Shown here in pieces: positions 1 through 8,823 of a DNA stretch of 64,000 nt. Each line of letters opens with the position of its first letter. Positions within the stretch are counted from its first letter, which is position 1. The DNA is taken from contig NZ_LT629750.1 of assembly GCF_900105125.1 (NCBI RefSeq), positions 682,001-746,000 of the forward strand, given 5' to 3'. Made by a program: the position numbers and the translations under genes. This DNA is from Bradyrhizobium canariense. Lineage in GTDB: Bacteria; Pseudomonadota; Alphaproteobacteria; Rhizobiales; Xanthobacteraceae. Under the pieces are notes generated by a model, which was not told the origin of the DNA, ran no database searches, and was given only the letters and a program-made list of their open reading frames with translations.

Positions 1-285
1 ATCGCAGGCCGCCACGGCGCCGGCCGCGTCTATCTGCGCGCGGCTCCGGCCGGTACCGGCATCATCGCCGGCGGCCCGATGCGCGCGGTGTTCGAAACGC
101 TGGGCATCCAGGACGTGGTGGCGAAGTCGATCGGCTCGTCGAACCCCTACAACATGGTTCGCGCAACCTTCGACGCGCTGAAGCATCAGGATTCGCCGCG
201 CTCGGTTGCGGCGCGCCGCAACATCAAGGTGTCCACGCTGCAGTCGCGCCGTGTCGGTGGCGACGCCGAAGCGGTGGCTGAATAA
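1..285 (+). CDS. rpsE: 30S ribosomal protein S5, C-terminal part (partial at window edge)
   Basis: The first base of the window is in frame, so the gene begins upstream; 94 residues are visible. They carry the GRHGAGR and GGPMRAV stretches of the S5 C-terminal domain and end in the [14 protein letters not shown] tail typical of rhizobial S5. S5 sits in the 30S body and acts in decoding fidelity. The gene is followed 38 bases later by rpmD in the same direction, the normal spc-operon order. The identification is firm; only the N-terminal dsRNA-binding-like part is missing. Confidence 0.96.
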   Translation: MAGRHGAGRVYLRAAPAGTGIIAGGPMRAVFETLGIQDVVAKSIGSSNPYNMVRATFDALKHQDSPRSVAARRNIKVSTLQSRRVGGDAEAVAE

Positions 286-323
286 ACAACACGCGCTGAC
301 GGCGCTTTTCGGAGTTTACGACG

Positions 324-530
324 ATGGCCAAGGCTACAAACAAGGCCGCAAAGACGATCAAGGTCGAGCAGACCGGCAGCGCGATCCGCCGCCATCACTC
401 GCAGCGCGAGACGCTGATCGGCCTCAAGCTCAACAAGATCGGCCGCGTGACCGAGTTGCACGACACGCCTGCGATTCGCGGCATGATCGCCAAAGTTCAA
501 CATCTCGTCCGCGTGGTCGACGAGAAATAA
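324..530 (+). CDS. rpmD: 50S ribosomal protein L30
   Basis: A 68-residue protein with the L30 signature: an initial [14 protein letters not shown] strand, then GLKLNKIGR and the conserved VxHL near the end (KVQHLVRVV). The length is usual for bacterial L30. A purine-rich ribosome-binding site (cggag) lies about 10 bases before the ATG. It sits between rpsE and rplO as in the standard spc operon. Unusually, a palindromic intergenic repeat lies between this gene and rplO. Confidence 0.97.
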   Translation: MAKATNKAAKTIKVEQTGSAIRRHHSQRETLIGLKLNKIGRVTELHDTPAIRGMIAKVQHLVRVVDEK

Positions 531-534
531 GCTC

Positions 535-585
535 GGAGCATGATCCCGAAAAGCGGGAACCGGTTTTCGGTTGCGATCATGCTCC
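535..585. repeat. Palindromic GAGCATGAT-type intergenic repeat
   Basis: The ends are GGAGCATGAT and its exact reverse complement ATCATGCTCC, with an inner arm rich in CCGGTTTTCGG. Related copies lie at 23206-23276 and 32133-32181. The element can fold into one long hairpin and is transcribed within the spc operon, five bases after the rpmD stop codon. Confidence 0.85.
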
Positions 586-605
586 AAGGATAAAGGAAGC
601 GAACA

Positions 606-1094
606 ATGAAGCTCAGCGATATCGCCGACAATGCCGGCTCGCGCAAAAAGCGTATGCGCGTCGGCCGTGGCATCGGTTCAGGCAAGGGCAAGACCGCGGG
701 CCGCGGCGGCAAGGGCCAGACCGCGCGTTCGGGCGTGCGCATCAAAGGTTTCGAAGGTGGCCAGATGCCGCTGCATCGGCGCCTGCCGAAGCGCGGTTTC
801 AACAACATCTTCCGGTTGGACTTCGCCGAGATCAATCTCGACCGCCTCCAGCAGGCGATCGATGCCAAGCTGCTCGACGCCAAGGACACCATCAACGCCG
901 AATCGCTGGTGAAATCCCGCGTCCTGCGCCGTTCGAAGGATGGCGTGCGGCTGCTCGGCCGGGGTGAAATCAAGGCCAAGCTGAATATCGAGGTTCACGG
1001 TGCGTCGAAATCGGCGATCGCTGCGGTCGAGAAGGCAGGCGGCACGGTAAAAATCCTGGCGCCGGCCAAAAAGGACGAAGGCGAGGCGGCGTAA
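606..1094 (+). CDS. rplO: 50S ribosomal protein L15
   Basis: A 162-residue protein starting [12 protein letters not shown] with the Gly/Arg/Lys-rich N-terminal extension of L15 ([21 protein letters not shown]), followed by [17 protein letters not shown] and a C-terminal globular domain. L15 is a late-assembly protein of the 50S subunit. AGGAAGC precedes the ATG. It lies between rpmD and secY, as expected. Its length matches alphaproteobacterial L15. Confidence 0.97.
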   Translation: MKLSDIADNAGSRKKRMRVGRGIGSGKGKTAGRGGKGQTARSGVRIKGFEGGQMPLHRRLPKRGFNNIFRLDFAEINLDRLQQAIDAKLLDAKDTINAESLVKSRVLRRSKDGVRLLGRGEIKAKLNIEVHGASKSAIAAVEKAGGTVKILAPAKKDEGEAA

Positions 1095-1235
1095 CATCTG
1101 CGTCATCGCCCGCCGCTCGCGGGCGATCTGCATGATAGAACAATGGACTTATCGAAGCCGAGCACCAAATAATGTCCGGCGTCTGCCGATGGTCCCGCGG
1201 GGCGTCGGCGCAAGGGCGGCGGGAGAAAGCCAAAC

Positions 1236-2567
1236 ATGGTCTCAGCAGCGGAACAACTGGCGGCAAACCTCAATTTCGGAGCGCTTGCCAAGGCCGATGA
1301 GTTAAAGAAGCGCATCTGGTTCACGCTGGGTGCGCTGCTTGTTTATCGGCTCGGCACCTACATCCCGCTGCCGGGCATCGATCCCAACATCTGGGAACAG
1401 GTGTTCCGCACCCAGGCCGGCGGCATTCTCGGCATGTTCAACATGTTCGCCGGCGGTGGCATCCACCGCATGGCGATCTTTGCGCTGAACATCATGCCGT
1501 ATATTTCGGCCTCGATCATCATTCAGCTTCTGACCACGGTGTCGCCGCAGCTCGAAGCCCTGAAGAAGGAAGGCGAGTCCGGCCGCAAGACGCTCAACCA
1601 GTACACCCGTTATCTCACCGTGCTTCTGGCCGCGTTCCAGTCCTACGGCATCGCGGTCGGCCTCGAAGGCGCCGGCAATGTCGTCAGCGATCCCGGCATG
1701 TTCTTCCGCCTGTCGACCGCGATCACGCTGACCGGCGGCACCATGTTCCTGATGTGGCTGGGCGAGCAGATCACCTCGCGCGGCATCGGCAACGGCATTT
1801 CGCTGATCATTCTTTCCGGCATCGTCGCCGAACTGCCCTCGGCGCTCGCCAACATGCTGGAACTCGGCCGGCAGGGCGCGCTGTCCACCGGCCTCATCCT
1901 GGTCGTCATCGTGATGGCGGTCGCCGTGATCGCCTTCATCGTGTTCATGGAGCGCGCGCAGCGCCGGCTGCTGATCCAGTATCCAAAACGGCAAGTCGGC
2001 AACAAGATGTTCGAAGGCCAGTCCTCGCATCTGCCGCTCAAGCTGAACACCTCGGGCGTGATTCCGCCGATCTTCGCATCCTCGCTGCTGTTGCTGCCGA
2101 CCACGGTTGCGAACTTCAATGCCGGCAAGGGGCCGGAATGGTTCCAGTGGATCACGACGCAGCTCGGCCATGGCCGCCCGCTGTTCCTGATTCTCTATCT
2201 GGCGCTGATCGTGTTCTTTGCCTTCTTCTATACCGCGATCGTGTTCAACCCGACCGAGACCGCCGACAATCTCAAGAAGCATGGCGGCTTCATTCCAGGC
2301 ATCCGGCCGGGCGAACGGACCGCGGAATACATCGATTACGTGCTTTCGCGCATCACGGTGCTGGGCGCGATCTATCTCGCGATTGTCTGCTTGATTCCCG
2401 AGATCCTGATTTCCTACGCTTCGGTGCCGTTCTACTTTGGCGGTACCTCGCTGCTGATCGTCGTCAGCGTGACCATGGATACGGTTGCGCAGGTCCAGGG
2501 CTATCTGCTCGCCCACCAGTATGAAGGGTTGATCAGGAAGTCGAAATTGCGGGGACGTCGGCGCTGA
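1236..2567 (+). CDS. secY: Protein translocase subunit SecY
   Basis: A 443-residue integral membrane protein with about ten hydrophobic segments. It forms the SecYEG pore that moves unfolded proteins across or into the inner membrane. Recognisable features are RIWFTLGALLVYRLGTYIPL (TM1), GGGIHRMAIFALNIMPYI (plug and TM2), the RQVGNKMFEGQSSHLPLK cytoplasmic region and the C-terminal SKLRGRRR tail. The 141-base spacer after rplO holds no other gene. adk follows after 79 bases, as in most spc operons. Confidence 0.97.
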   Translation: MVSAAEQLAANLNFGALAKADELKKRIWFTLGALLVYRLGTYIPLPGIDPNIWEQVFRTQAGGILGMFNMFAGGGIHRMAIFALNIMPYISASIIIQLLTTVSPQLEALKKEGESGRKTLNQYTRYLTVLLAAFQSYGIAVGLEGAGNVVSDPGMFFRLSTAITLTGGTMFLMWLGEQITSRGIGNGISLIILSGIVAELPSALANMLELGRQGALSTGLILVVIVMAVAVIAFIVFMERAQRRLLIQYPKRQVGNKMFEGQSSHLPLKLNTSGVIPPIFASSLLLLPTTVANFNAGKGPEWFQWITTQLGHGRPLFLILYLALIVFFAFFYTAIVFNPTETADNLKKHGGFIPGIRPGERTAEYIDYVLSRITVLGAIYLAIVCLIPEILISYASVPFYFGGTSLLIVVSVTMDTVAQVQGYLLAHQYEGLIRKSKLRGRRR

Positions 2568-2646
2568 GGCTGCGCTCGGCGTGGACTGATACTTAAAACA
2601 AAAGGTGTGCGGTCGTTTCGCCCACCGAGCCGGGGGGCGAACATAG

Positions 2647-3510
2647 ATGAGACTGATTCTTCTCGGACCGCCGGGGGCGGGCAAGGGGACGCAGGCGCAA
2701 CGGCTGGTCCAGAAGTACGGTATCGTGCAGCTATCGACCGGCGAAATGCTGCGCGCGGCGGTGGCGGCACAGACCCCGATCGGTCTCCAGGCCAAGGATA
2801 TCATGGCCAGCGGCTCACTGGTGCCGGACGAGATGGTGATCAGCATCATTTCCGATCGCCTCGACCAGCCGGACATGAAGAACGGCTTCATTCTCGACGG
2901 CTTTCCGCGCACCGTGCCGCAGGCCGAGGCGCTCGACGACCTCCTGAAGCGCAAGCACATCAGGCTGGACGCCGTGGTCGAGCTGCGCGTCAATGAGAGC
3001 GCGCTGCTCAATCGCGTGGAGACACGCGTGGCCGAGATGCGGGCGCGAGGCGAGGAAGTGCGCGTCGACGACACCCCGGAAGTGCTGTCAAAGCGGCTGG
3101 CGAGCTACCGGTCGCTCACCGAGCCGCTGATTCACTACTATTCGGAACGGCGCAAGCTGCTGACGGTCGACGGCATGATGACCATCGAACACGTCACCCG
3201 CGAAATTAACCGCATCCTGGCTGCGATCGGGGCGGTGGAACCCGTGATCAAGAAAGCGGCCCCTGCCAAGCAAGCCGCGAAAGGCGCCAAGACGGCCAGG
3301 GCCGCAGGCGCACGATCCCCGGACCGGACCGTCAAAACGCCGAAAAAGGCCGCCAAGGCGGCCCAAAAGGCCGGCAAATCAGCCGCCAAAGGCGCCAAGA
3401 AGTCGGCTCGCCGGACGGCCGGCGTCTCCAAGGCCCGATCGTTCGGGAAGCCCAAGAAAACAGCGAAGAAAACCGCCAAAAAGGTCACGAAAAAGCGAGC
3501 TAAAGCATAG
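2647..3510 (+). CDS. adk: Adenylate kinase with a long basic C-terminal tail
   Basis: Catalyses ATP + AMP = 2 ADP. The P-loop GPPGAGKGT is at residues 7-15, the AMP-binding region around STGEMLR (30-36) and DGFPRT (84-89). The LID is the short form without zinc cysteines. The enzyme body ends near residue 195, the usual length of a short-LID adenylate kinase. It is followed by about 90 residues made almost only of Lys, Ala, Arg, Ser and Thr, with KKAAK/AKK/TAKK repeats like histone H1 or nucleoid-binding tails. The whole is one uninterrupted frame ending at 3510. The tail is likely an unstructured nucleic-acid- or ribosome-binding extension (inference). Confidence 0.93.
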   Translation: MRLILLGPPGAGKGTQAQRLVQKYGIVQLSTGEMLRAAVAAQTPIGLQAKDIMASGSLVPDEMVISIISDRLDQPDMKNGFILDGFPRTVPQAEALDDLLKRKHIRLDAVVELRVNESALLNRVETRVAEMRARGEEVRVDDTPEVLSKRLASYRSLTEPLIHYYSERRKLLTVDGMMTIEHVTREINRILAAIGAVEPVIKKAAPAKQAAKGAKTARAAGARSPDRTVKTPKKAAKAAQKAGKSAAKGAKKSARRTAGVSKARSFGKPKKTAKKTAKKVTKKRAKA

Positions 3511-3693
3511 TGACGGTTGACGAAACCAAGTTGAATCCTTTAATAAGCGCTATCCAAGTCGGATAGTTTCCAGACGATGCCGGCCCCGAAGATACCCGAG
3601 GGGCGGGGCGTCGTGTTCGCGTTTGCGGACGCCTGCCCGAAATAACTTAGAGAACAGCCGGTCCGCGAGTGGTCGGCGACAGGAGAGAAGTCC

Positions 3694-4062
3694 GTGGCCC
3701 GTATTGCCGGCGTGAATATTCCGACCAACAAGCGCGTTCTGATCGCGCTCCAGTACATCCATGGCATCGGCCAGAAGAATGCGGCTGAGATCCTGGAGAA
3801 GGTCAAGATTCCCGATGACCGTCGGGTGTCGCAGCTCTCCGACCAGGAAGTGCTGCAGATCCGCGAAGTGATCGACCGCGACTATCTGGTCGAGGGCGAT
3901 CTGCGTCGCGAGACCGGCATGAACATCAAGCGTCTGATGGACCTCGGCTGCTATCGCGGCCTGCGTCATCGCCGCGGATTGCCGGTGCGTGGTCAGCGCA
4001 CCCACACCAATGCGCGCACGCGCAAGGGCCCGGCCAAGTCGATCGCCGGCAAGAAGAAGTAA
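3694..4062 (+). CDS. rpsM: 30S ribosomal protein S13
   Basis: A 122-residue protein starting at a GTG codon (gtggcccgtattgcc), preceded by an AGGAGAG ribosome-binding site. It shows [15 protein letters not shown], the helix-hairpin-helix GIGQKNA segment, and the basic C-terminal [20 protein letters not shown] tail that contacts tRNA in the ribosomal P and A sites. It opens the alpha-operon part of the cluster, 183 bases after adk. That spacer is gene-free and may hold an internal promoter or leader. Confidence 0.97.
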   Translation: MARIAGVNIPTNKRVLIALQYIHGIGQKNAAEILEKVKIPDDRRVSQLSDQEVLQIREVIDRDYLVEGDLRRETGMNIKRLMDLGCYRGLRHRRGLPVRGQRTHTNARTRKGPAKSIAGKKK

Positions 4063-4171
4063 TTGACTGATAGCGAAGAGGGCGTGGCGAATAGTTTTTG
4101 TTCGCCGCTCACTTTTTAGGTGTAGCCGCTGGCATTACGGCGGCGTTTGAGATCACAGGAAAGGTTTTGGA

Positions 4172-4561
4172 ATGGGCAAGGAAGCCACCCGCGTACGCCG
4201 CCGCGAACGCAAGAACATCGCGTCCGGCATCGCGCACGTGAATTCGTCGTTCAACAACACGACCATCACCATCACCGACGCGCAGGGCAACACCATTGCC
4301 TGGTCGTCGGCTGGCACGATGGGCTTCAAGGGCTCGCGCAAATCGACTCCCTATGCCGCGCAGGTGGCGGCGGAAGACGTCTCCAAGAAGGCGCAGGAAC
4401 ACGGCATGCGCACGCTGGAGGTTGAAGTTGCTGGTCCAGGTTCGGGCCGCGAATCGGCGCTTCGTGCGCTGCAGGCCGCGGGCTTCACCGTCACATCGAT
4501 CCGCGACGTGACGACGATTCCGCACAATGGTTGCCGTCCGCGCAAGCGCCGGCGTGTGTGA
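4172..4561 (+). CDS. rpsK: 30S ribosomal protein S11
   Basis: A 129-residue protein with [19 protein letters not shown] near the N-terminus, [17 protein letters not shown] in the middle and the conserved end [19 protein letters not shown]11 forms part of the mRNA exit platform of the 30S subunit. The 109-base spacer after rpsM contains a small hairpin (GGCGAA/TTCGCC) that could act in leader control. AGGAAAGG precedes the ATG. Confidence 0.97.
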   Translation: MGKEATRVRRRERKNIASGIAHVNSSFNNTTITITDAQGNTIAWSSAGTMGFKGSRKSTPYAAQVAAEDVSKKAQEHGMRTLEVEVAGPGSGRESALRALQAAGFTVTSIRDVTTIPHNGCRPRKRRRV

Positions 4562-4672
4562 TGTTCGACCGCGGGCAGCCGTTCTGCCTGCAGCGGTTTT
4601 GATATTTTGCTAGCCGCGGACTGATCCGCGATCTCCAACGCCAGTCATTTAGTTGGCAAATGACAGGCCTGT

Positions 4673-5704
4673 ATGGGTGAAACAGTGACGATCCAGAAAA
4701 ATTGGCAAGAACTTATCCGGCCGAACAAGCTCCAGGTAACTCCCGGCAGCGACGCGAATCGTTTCGCAACGCTGGTCGCCGAGCCCCTCGAGCGCGGCTT
4801 CGGTCAAACCCTCGGCAACGCGTTGCGCCGTATCCTGCTGTCGTCGCTGCAAGGCGCGGCGGTGCAGTCGGTGCACATCGATGGCGTGCTGCACGAGTTC
4901 TCCTCGATCGCGGGCGTCCGTGAGGACGTCACCGACATCGTGCTGAACATCAAGGACATCGCGATCAAGATGCAGGGCGAAGGCCCCAAGCGCATGGTCG
5001 TGAAGAAGCAGGGCCCGGGCGCCGTCACGGCCGGCGACATCCAGACCGTCGGCGATGTCGTGGTGCTCAACCCGGACCTGCAGATCTGCACCCTCGACGA
5101 GGGCGCGGAGATTCGCATGGAATTCACGGTCGCCTCCGGCAAGGGCTATGTCGCCGCCGAGCGCAACCGTCCCGAGGACGCGCCGATCGGCCTGATCCCG
5201 GTCGACAGCCTGTTCTCCCCGGTGCGCAAGGTTTCGTACAAGGTGGAAAACACCCGCGAAGGCCAGATCCTCGACTACGACAAGCTGACCATGACCATCG
5301 AGACCAATGGCGCGATCAGCCCGGATGATGCGGTGGCCTATGCCGCGCGCATCCTGCAGGATCAGCTCAACGTGTTCGTCAACTTCGAAGAGCCGCGCAA
5401 GGAAGTCGCACAGGAGATCATTCCCGATCTCGCGTTCAACCCGGCGTTCCTCAAGAAGGTCGACGAGCTTGAATTGTCGGTGCGTTCGGCGAACTGCCTG
5501 AAGAACGACAACATCGTCTATATCGGCGACCTCGTGCAGAAGTCGGAAGCGGAGATGCTTCGCACCCCGAACTTCGGCCGCAAGTCGCTGAACGAGATCA
5601 AGGAAGTGCTGGCCCAGATGGGTCTGCATCTCGGCATGGAAGTGCCGGGCTGGCCGCCGGAGAATATCGACGAGCTCGCCAAGCGCTTCGAAGATCATTA
5701 TTGA
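4673..5704 (+). CDS. rpoA: DNA-directed RNA polymerase subunit alpha
   Basis: A 343-residue alpha subunit that dimerises to nucleate RNA polymerase assembly and binds UP elements and activators with its C-terminal domain. The N-terminal domain shows [20 protein letters not shown] (residues about 36-55) and the C-terminal domain ends with the helix-hairpin-helix [18 protein letters not shown] and [20 protein letters not shown]. Length and start ([14 protein letters not shown]) match rhizobial RpoA. A palindromic repeat and then rplQ follow. Confidence 0.97.
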   Translation: MGETVTIQKNWQELIRPNKLQVTPGSDANRFATLVAEPLERGFGQTLGNALRRILLSSLQGAAVQSVHIDGVLHEFSSIAGVREDVTDIVLNIKDIAIKMQGEGPKRMVVKKQGPGAVTAGDIQTVGDVVVLNPDLQICTLDEGAEIRMEFTVASGKGYVAAERNRPEDAPIGLIPVDSLFSPVRKVSYKVENTREGQILDYDKLTMTIETNGAISPDDAVAYAARILQDQLNVFVNFEEPRKEVAQEIIPDLAFNPAFLKKVDELELSVRSANCLKNDNIVYIGDLVQKSEAEMLRTPNFGRKSLNEIKEVLAQMGLHLGMEVPGWPPENIDELAKRFEDHY

Positions 5705-5708
5705 TTTC

Positions 5709-5808
5709 GTCATTCCGGGGCGATGCGTCAGCATCGAACTGTGGTGCGCAATTGCGCACCTGAGAATCTCGAGATTCCGGATCGCCGCTTCGCGACGTCC
5801 GGAATGAC
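5709..5808. repeat. Palindromic CATTCCGG-type intergenic repeat
   Basis: It begins with GTCATTCCGG and ends with CCGGAATGAC, with inner arms AATCTCGAGATT. Further copies lie at 43214-43329, 46094-46167 and 47141-47216. It lies between rpoA and rplQ inside a transcribed essential operon and may fold into a hairpin in the mRNA. Confidence 0.85.
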
Positions 5809-5889
5809 TGACCAGGGCGAACGCAGGCGGCCCACCTGAGCAATGTGTCCGACGAACCGTCGCGACCAACTGAATTCAAGGATTAGATC

Positions 5890-6306
5890 ATGCGTCACGG
5901 CAAGGTTCATCGGAAGCTCAACCGCACCGCCGAACATCGGCGTGCGATGTTCGCCAATATGTGCGCATCGCTGATCAAGCACGAGCAGATCGTCACCACG
6001 CTGCCGAAGGCCAAGGAATTGCGCCCAATCGTGGAGAAGCTGGTTACGCTCGGCAAGAAGGGCGGTCTGGCGATGCGCCGGCAGGCCATCAGCGAAATGC
6101 GCGATCTGGATCAGACCAGGAAATTGTTCGACGTGCTCGCCACCCGCTACAAGGACCGCCAGGGCGGCTATACCCGCATCATCAAGGCCGGCTTCCGCTA
6201 CGGCGACAACGCGCCGATGGCCGTGATCGAATTCGTCGACCGCGATGTCGATGCCAAGGGCCTGGATTCCGGTCCGGTGCAGGAAAAGGCCGACGAAGCC
6301 GCATAA
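5890..6306 (+). CDS. rplQ: 50S ribosomal protein L17
   Basis: A 138-residue protein starting [20 protein letters not shown], with the L17 signature [19 protein letters not shown], and ending in an acidic [18 protein letters not shown] tail common in rhizobia. L17 lies near the peptide exit tunnel of the 50S subunit. AAGGATTAGATC precedes the ATG. It is the last gene of the operon, with an intrinsic terminator 25 bases after the stop. Confidence 0.97.
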   Translation: MRHGKVHRKLNRTAEHRRAMFANMCASLIKHEQIVTTLPKAKELRPIVEKLVTLGKKGGLAMRRQAISEMRDLDQTRKLFDVLATRYKDRQGGYTRIIKAGFRYGDNAPMAVIEFVDRDVDAKGLDSGPVQEKADEAA

Positions 6307-6330
6307 GCCGGACTTCGGAATGACCCAATC

Positions 6331-6359
6331 AAAAGCGGCGCCTCGTGCGCCGCTTTTTT
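6331..6359 (+). terminator. Rho-independent terminator of the ribosomal operon
   Basis: A perfect GC-rich stem (GCGGCGC / GCGCCGC, loop CTCGT) is preceded by AAAA and followed by six T residues. It stands 25 bases after the rplQ stop codon and is the clearest intrinsic terminator in the window. Confidence 0.93.
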
Positions 6360-6495
6360 ATTGGGCAAGTTTATTGAGCAAGGCTTTGATGACTCACGAG
6401 GTCGTCATGACTCAAATGGCCGTTATGACGGGTGCCCGATTGCGCTCTTGCGAACCAAACCCGATATCCTGCGCATCAACGTTGGAGATACGGCC

Positions 6496-7290
6496 ATGAA
6501 AATCGATCTTTCGGGAAAAACCGCATTGGTGACGGGCTCGACGGCCGGCATCGGTCATGCGATCGCCAAGGGCCTTGCGTCGGCGGGTGCGAGCGTTGTC
6601 GTCAATGGCCGGACGCAAGGCAAGGTGGACGCAGCGGTTGCCGCACTCGCCAAGGCCGTACCCGGCAGCAAGGTTCGCGGCGTCGCCGCCGACGTGTCCA
6701 CGGGCGCGGGCTGCAAAAGCCTGGTCGCGGCGCTGCCCGACGTCGACATCCTCATCAACAATGCCGGTATCTTCGAGCCCAAGGGCTTCTTCGACATTCC
6801 CGATGAGGATTGGAGCCGCTTCTTCGAGGTCAATGTGATGTCGGGCGTGCGGCTGTCGCGCGCCTACATGCCGGGCATGCTGAAACGCAACTGGGGCCGC
6901 ATCGTTTTCATCTCATCGGAGTCCGCGCTGAATATCCCGAAGGAAATGATCCACTACGGCACCACGAAGACCGCGCAGCTTGCTATTTCGCGCGGCCTTG
7001 CCGAGATGACCCGCGGCACCGCCGTGACCGTCAATTCGGTGCTGCCGGGACCGACGATGTCGGAGGGCGTGGAAACCTTCGTCAGGGATCTCGCCAAGCA
7101 GAACGGCCAGTCGGTCGAGGAGGCGGCGGCGAATTTCGTCAAGCAGCATCGGCCGACCTCGCTATTGCAGCGCTTCGCCAGTGTCGAGGAGATCGCCAAC
7201 ATGGTGGTCTATATCAGCTCAAAAGAGGCTTCAGCCACCAACGGCGCGGCGCTTCGCGCCGAGGGCGGCATCGTCCAGACCATCGCGTGA
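6496..7290 (+). CDS. SDR family oxidoreductase
   Basis: A 264-residue short-chain dehydrogenase/reductase. It has the NAD(P)-binding TGSTAGIGHAIA motif near residue 13, NNAG near 85, catalytic Ser in VFISSES and the YGTTK (YxxxK) pair near residue 155. I chose the ATG at 6496 because MKIDLSGKTALVTG is the normal family start and TTGGAGA lies just upstream; the frame stays open further upstream. The substrate cannot be told from sequence. The gene stands alone after the ribosomal terminator. Confidence 0.9.
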   Translation: MKIDLSGKTALVTGSTAGIGHAIAKGLASAGASVVVNGRTQGKVDAAVAALAKAVPGSKVRGVAADVSTGAGCKSLVAALPDVDILINNAGIFEPKGFFDIPDEDWSRFFEVNVMSGVRLSRAYMPGMLKRNWGRIVFISSESALNIPKEMIHYGTTKTAQLAISRGLAEMTRGTAVTVNSVLPGPTMSEGVETFVRDLAKQNGQSVEEAAANFVKQHRPTSLLQRFASVEEIANMVVYISSKEASATNGAALRAEGGIVQTIA

Positions 7291-7482
7291 TGCGCAAGGG
7301 CTGATTCGATCTCTGAGGGTGAGGCCCGCGATGCGGCGGCGAGGATGCCCATCGCCGCCGGGCGTGCGAGTGTTGTGGCCTGATCCATGGCACGGGCCAC
7401 CATCGCTGCGATCTCGCAGCACACTTCCGCGGGGTGGAGTTTTACTTCCTCCATTGCCGCTGATCGACTAAATGTGCGTCCC

Positions 7483-8805
7483 ATGACGCTCGCCCTCTCA
7501 CTCCGTAGCAAGCGACGGATCAGGATCACATCCCGCCGGTGGCAGCGGCGCGGCATCTTCCTGCTTGGCGGCATTGCGGTCGGTGCGGCCGCCGTGGCGC
7601 TGGCGCAACTCGCGGATTTCGCGCAAATCGCCTTTGCGCTTTTGCTGTCGAAATCCCGCTATATCTCGCTCGTGGTCACGCCGCTCGGCTTTGCGCTAGC
7701 GGTGCACCTGACCAATCGCTTCTTTCCGAATGCGCAGGGCAGCGGCATTCCACAGGCCATCGCCGCCCGTCACCTCACCGACCAGGCGGCGCGCGAGAGT
7801 CTCGTCTCACTCCGCGTTGCATTCGGCAAGATCATTCTGACCTTGTTGGGTTTGCTCTGCGGCGCTTCGGTGGGGCGCGAGGGACCGACGGTCCAGATCG
7901 GTGCATCCATCATGTTCGCACTGGGTCGTTTCTCGCCCCGGCGTCAGCCCGGCCTGATTCTGGCCGGCGCTGCCGCTGGCGTCGCGGCGGCTTTCAACAC
8001 GCCGCTTGCCGGGATCGTGTTCGGGATCGAGGAGATGAGCCGCGCCTTCGAGACCCGGACCAGCGGCCTTATCATCGGCGCGGTGGTTGCGGCCGGCCTG
8101 ACTTCGATCGCGCTGATGGGCAACTACGCTTATTTCGGCAGCAGCGCGATGGCGTTACGCAACGGCCTCGACTGGCTCGCGATTCCCGTGTGCGGTGTCG
8201 TTGGCGGGCTGGCCGGCGGCGTTTTCAGCCGTATCGTCATCGTCATGGCGCGGGGATTTGCCAATCCGGTCGGGCGCGCGATCAAGCGTTATTCGCTGGG
8301 GTTCGCAGTGATCTGCGGTCTCGGAGTCGCGATCTGCGGCATTATCTCCGGCGATACCATCTACGGCACGGGCTATTCGCAGGTGAAGTCGGCGCTTGAA
8401 AGCGGCACGCCGCTGCCGGCGGACTTCTCCATCCTGAAATTCCTGGCGACGACGTTTGCCTCGATCAGCGGGATTCCCGGTGGGATTTTCGCGCCTTCGC
8501 TCGCAGTGGGCGCCGGAATCGGCACCAATGTCGCTTCGCTGTTCCCGGGGGCGCCGATCTCGGCGATCATGCTGCTTGGAATGGTGTCGTATTTTGCCGG
8601 CGTCGTTCAGGCGCCCATTACGGCCTTTGTCATCGTCACCGAGATGACGGACAACCACACCATGGTCGTGCCGCTGATGGCCGCCGCCATGATTGCTTAC
8701 GGCACCTCTCGTCTGGTGTGCGAGGAGGGGATCTACCATGCGCTCGCGCAGGGGTTTATCGCGCGAGCGACGCCGCGTTCTTCCGATGGTGGCGGATTAC
8801 GCTGA
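7483..8805 (+). CDS. ClC-family chloride transporter (probable H+/Cl- antiporter)
   Basis: A polytopic membrane protein of about 440 residues, counting from the ATG at 7483. It has the ClC selectivity-filter motifs GSGIPQ (near 86), GREGP (near 131, with the gating Glu at about 133) and GIPGGIFAPSLAVGAG (near 330). A second Glu pair, in FGIEEMSRAFE (about 183-184), matches the proton glutamate of E. coli ClC antiporters, which favours H+/Cl- exchange over a channel (inference). No C-terminal CBS domains are present. The frame remains open upstream to 7387, but that part lacks ClC features. Confidence 0.9.
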   Translation: MTLALSLRSKRRIRITSRRWQRRGIFLLGGIAVGAAAVALAQLADFAQIAFALLLSKSRYISLVVTPLGFALAVHLTNRFFPNAQGSGIPQAIAARHLTDQAARESLVSLRVAFGKIILTLLGLLCGASVGREGPTVQIGASIMFALGRFSPRRQPGLILAGAAAGVAAAFNTPLAGIVFGIEEMSRAFETRTSGLIIGAVVAAGLTSIALMGNYAYFGSSAMALRNGLDWLAIPVCGVVGGLAGGVFSRIVIVMARGFANPVGRAIKRYSLGFAVICGLGVAICGIISGDTIYGTGYSQVKSALESGTPLPADFSILKFLATTFASISGIPGGIFAPSLAVGAGIGTNVASLFPGAPISAIMLLGMVSYFAGVVQAPITAFVIVTEMTDNHTMVVPLMAAAMIAYGTSRLVCEEGIYHALAQGFIARATPRSSDGGGLR

Positions 8806-8823
8806 CGCTAATCCGCCATACTG

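Noticed and set aside
1302..3074. 590-codon open frame on the minus strand
   Set aside because: It lies antisense to secY and adk, its composition is that of a GC-rich shadow frame, and it has no recognisable domain.
7209..7441. Possible small minus-strand gene starting MEEVKLHPAEVCCEIAAMVA
   Set aside because: The translation looks somewhat protein-like, but it overlaps the SDR 3' end in antisense, has only a weak ribosome-binding site and matches no family I know.
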